Shown: positions 63,229-64,000 of the stretch, piece by piece
Layout of the letters: every line of letters starts with the position of its first letter
How positions within the stretch are numbered: the stretch's first letter is position 1
NCBI RefSeq assembly: GCF_014268445.2
Contig: NZ_CP077089.1
Location: forward strand, 1,419,501-1,483,500
Length of the DNA stretch: 64,000 bases
Reading direction: 5' to 3'
DNA from: Pseudomonas tensinigenes
Lineage (GTDB): Bacteria; Pseudomonadota; Gammaproteobacteria; Pseudomonadales; Pseudomonadaceae
Notes under the pieces: generated by a model
Told to the model about the DNA's origin: nothing
Databases searched by the model: none
The model's input: only the letters and a program-made list of their open reading frames with translations
Made by a program: the position numbers and the translations under genes

Positions 63229-64000
63229 ATGAATGACTTACAGATCGACGACATTAAAACCGACGAAAACGCCGCCATGGTGTTGTTGGTGGACGATCAG
63301 GCGATGATCGGCGAAGCGGTGCGCCGTGGGCTGTCGAATCAGGAAAATATCGACTTTCACTTCTGCTCCGACCCGCAGCAGGCTATTGCCCAGGCGGTGC
63401 GGATCAAACCAACGGTGATTCTCCAGGACCTGGTGATGCCCGGCCTCGATGGCCTGAGCCTGGTGCGCGAATACCGCAATCACCCGGCGACCAAGGACAT
63501 CCCGATCATCGTCCTGTCGACCAAGGAGGACCCGCTGATCAAAAGCGCGGCGTTCTCGGCCGGGGCCAACGATTATCTGGTGAAGCTGCCGGACACCATC
63601 GAACTGGTGGCGCGCATCCGCTATCACTCGCGCTCGTACATGACGTTGTTGCAGCGCGACGCGGCATATCGCGCGCTGCGGGTCAGCCAGCAGCAATTGC
63701 TCGACACCAATCTGGTGCTGCAACGGCTGATGAACTCCGATGGCCTGACCGGGCTGTCCAATCGCCGCCATTTCGACGAGTACCTGGAACTGGAGTGGCG
63801 CCGCTCGCTGCGGGATCAGAGTCAGTTGTCGCTGTTGATGATCGACGTCGATTACTTCAAGTCCTACAACGACAGCTTTGGCCATGTTGAAGGTGATGAG
63901 GCGTTGCGCAAGGTCGCCACGGCGATCCGCGAGGCCAGCGCACGACCGTCGGATCTGCCGGCGCGTTATGGTGGTGAGGAGTTTGTGCTGGTGCTGCCGA
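63229..64000 (+). CDS. wspR: Diguanylate cyclase response regulator WspR (cut at window end)
   Basis: The first 257 residues of WspR, the output of the Wsp system. Receiver domain with Asp67 in [12 protein letters not shown], a helical stalk ([20 protein letters not shown]) and a GGDEF domain beginning at about 170 ([20 protein letters not shown]). The active-site loop is GGEEF (248-252), the active variant, with an inhibitory-site RxxD (239-242, RPSD) just upstream, so product feedback is probable. ATG 63229 has AGGTG 7 nt upstream. About 80-90 residues are missing at the right edge. It is 48 nt after wspF. Confidence 0.95.
   Translation, partial: MNDLQIDDIKTDENAAMVLLVDDQAMIGEAVRRGLSNQENIDFHFCSDPQQAIAQAVRIKPTVILQDLVMPGLDGLSLVREYRNHPATKDIPIIVLSTKEDPLIKSAAFSAGANDYLVKLPDTIELVARIRYHSRSYMTLLQRDAAYRALRVSQQQLLDTNLVLQRLMNSDGLTGLSNRRHFDEYLELEWRRSLRDQSQLSLLMIDVDYFKSYNDSFGHVEGDEALRKVATAIREASARPSDLPARYGGEEFVLVLP

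Noticed and set aside
1..64000. tRNA or rRNA genes
   Set aside because: No cloverleaf-compatible GTTCGA..C arm with CCA-type ends and no rRNA-like conserved segment was noticed in the intergenic regions.

Overview
The window reads as chromosome of a Pseudomonas of the P. fluorescens group (P. koreensis/Pf0-1-like). Evidence: high-GC coding with typical Pseudomonas gene neighbourhoods (ffh then rpsP-rimM-trmD-rplS; xerD-dsbC-hom-thrC-recJ; complete wsp operon), and many copies of the short palindromic repeat families of this group. No rRNA, tRNA, CRISPR array, transposase or integrase gene was seen.

Layout. 1-1215: non-coding repeat DNA (a dispersed repeat and four tandem copies of a ~110-bp unit). 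1230-2113: two small orphan genes (DUF6124-like; a single Ig-like module). 2163-9446: N-acetylglucosamine operon on the minus strand, transcribed nagR-nagA-nagB(II)-nagF-nagE, with a putative NagR operator upstream. 9730-16000: L,D-transpeptidase, two Nudix enzymes, gamma-carbonic-anhydrase-like protein, DUF1289 protein, VUT-family transporter, purT and an MHS-type MFS transporter. 16234-22143: CorC/HlyC-type protein, CcsA-like membrane protein, ffh, and rpsP-rimM-trmD-rplS. 22287-29559: acyl-CoA thioesterase, cation/proton antiporter, xerD, dsbC, hom and thrC. 29680-36772: a sensor protein lacking its kinase part, a small response-regulator-like protein, DUF3509, a probable small RNA, a TIGR02285-like protein, a CaiB/BaiF CoA-transferase, YaeQ and recJ. 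37041-39982: Old-Yellow-Enzyme reductase and the glucan protein OpgD.

40375-44297 is the accessory island and the most interesting part. It holds a 61-aa orphan, a BRO-N domain protein, a RloA/RloB (AbiL-like) ATPase/TOPRIM-like pair and a SLOG/LOG-like nucleotide-sensor-type protein. The RloAB pair is bracketed on both sides by paired GTAGGAAA repeats with exactly the same 35-bp spacing. The coding DNA is visibly more A/T-rich than its surroundings. This looks like a phage-defence cassette in a repeat-marked insertion hot spot.

44356-54515: polyamine/amino-acid uptake and oxidation: APC permease, an aldehyde dehydrogenase (PatD/YdcW-like), a YdcSTUV-type ABC importer, a second paralogous aldehyde dehydrogenase and a LysR regulator. 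54692-55414: a DUF533/TerB-like membrane protein. 55782-64000: the surface-sensing operon wspA-B-C-D-E-F-wspR, in which an MCP-type receptor signals through a CheA-like kinase to the diguanylate cyclase WspR; wspR is cut off by the window end.

Method limit: all calls come from reading the sequence and from memory of protein families; no database search was run.
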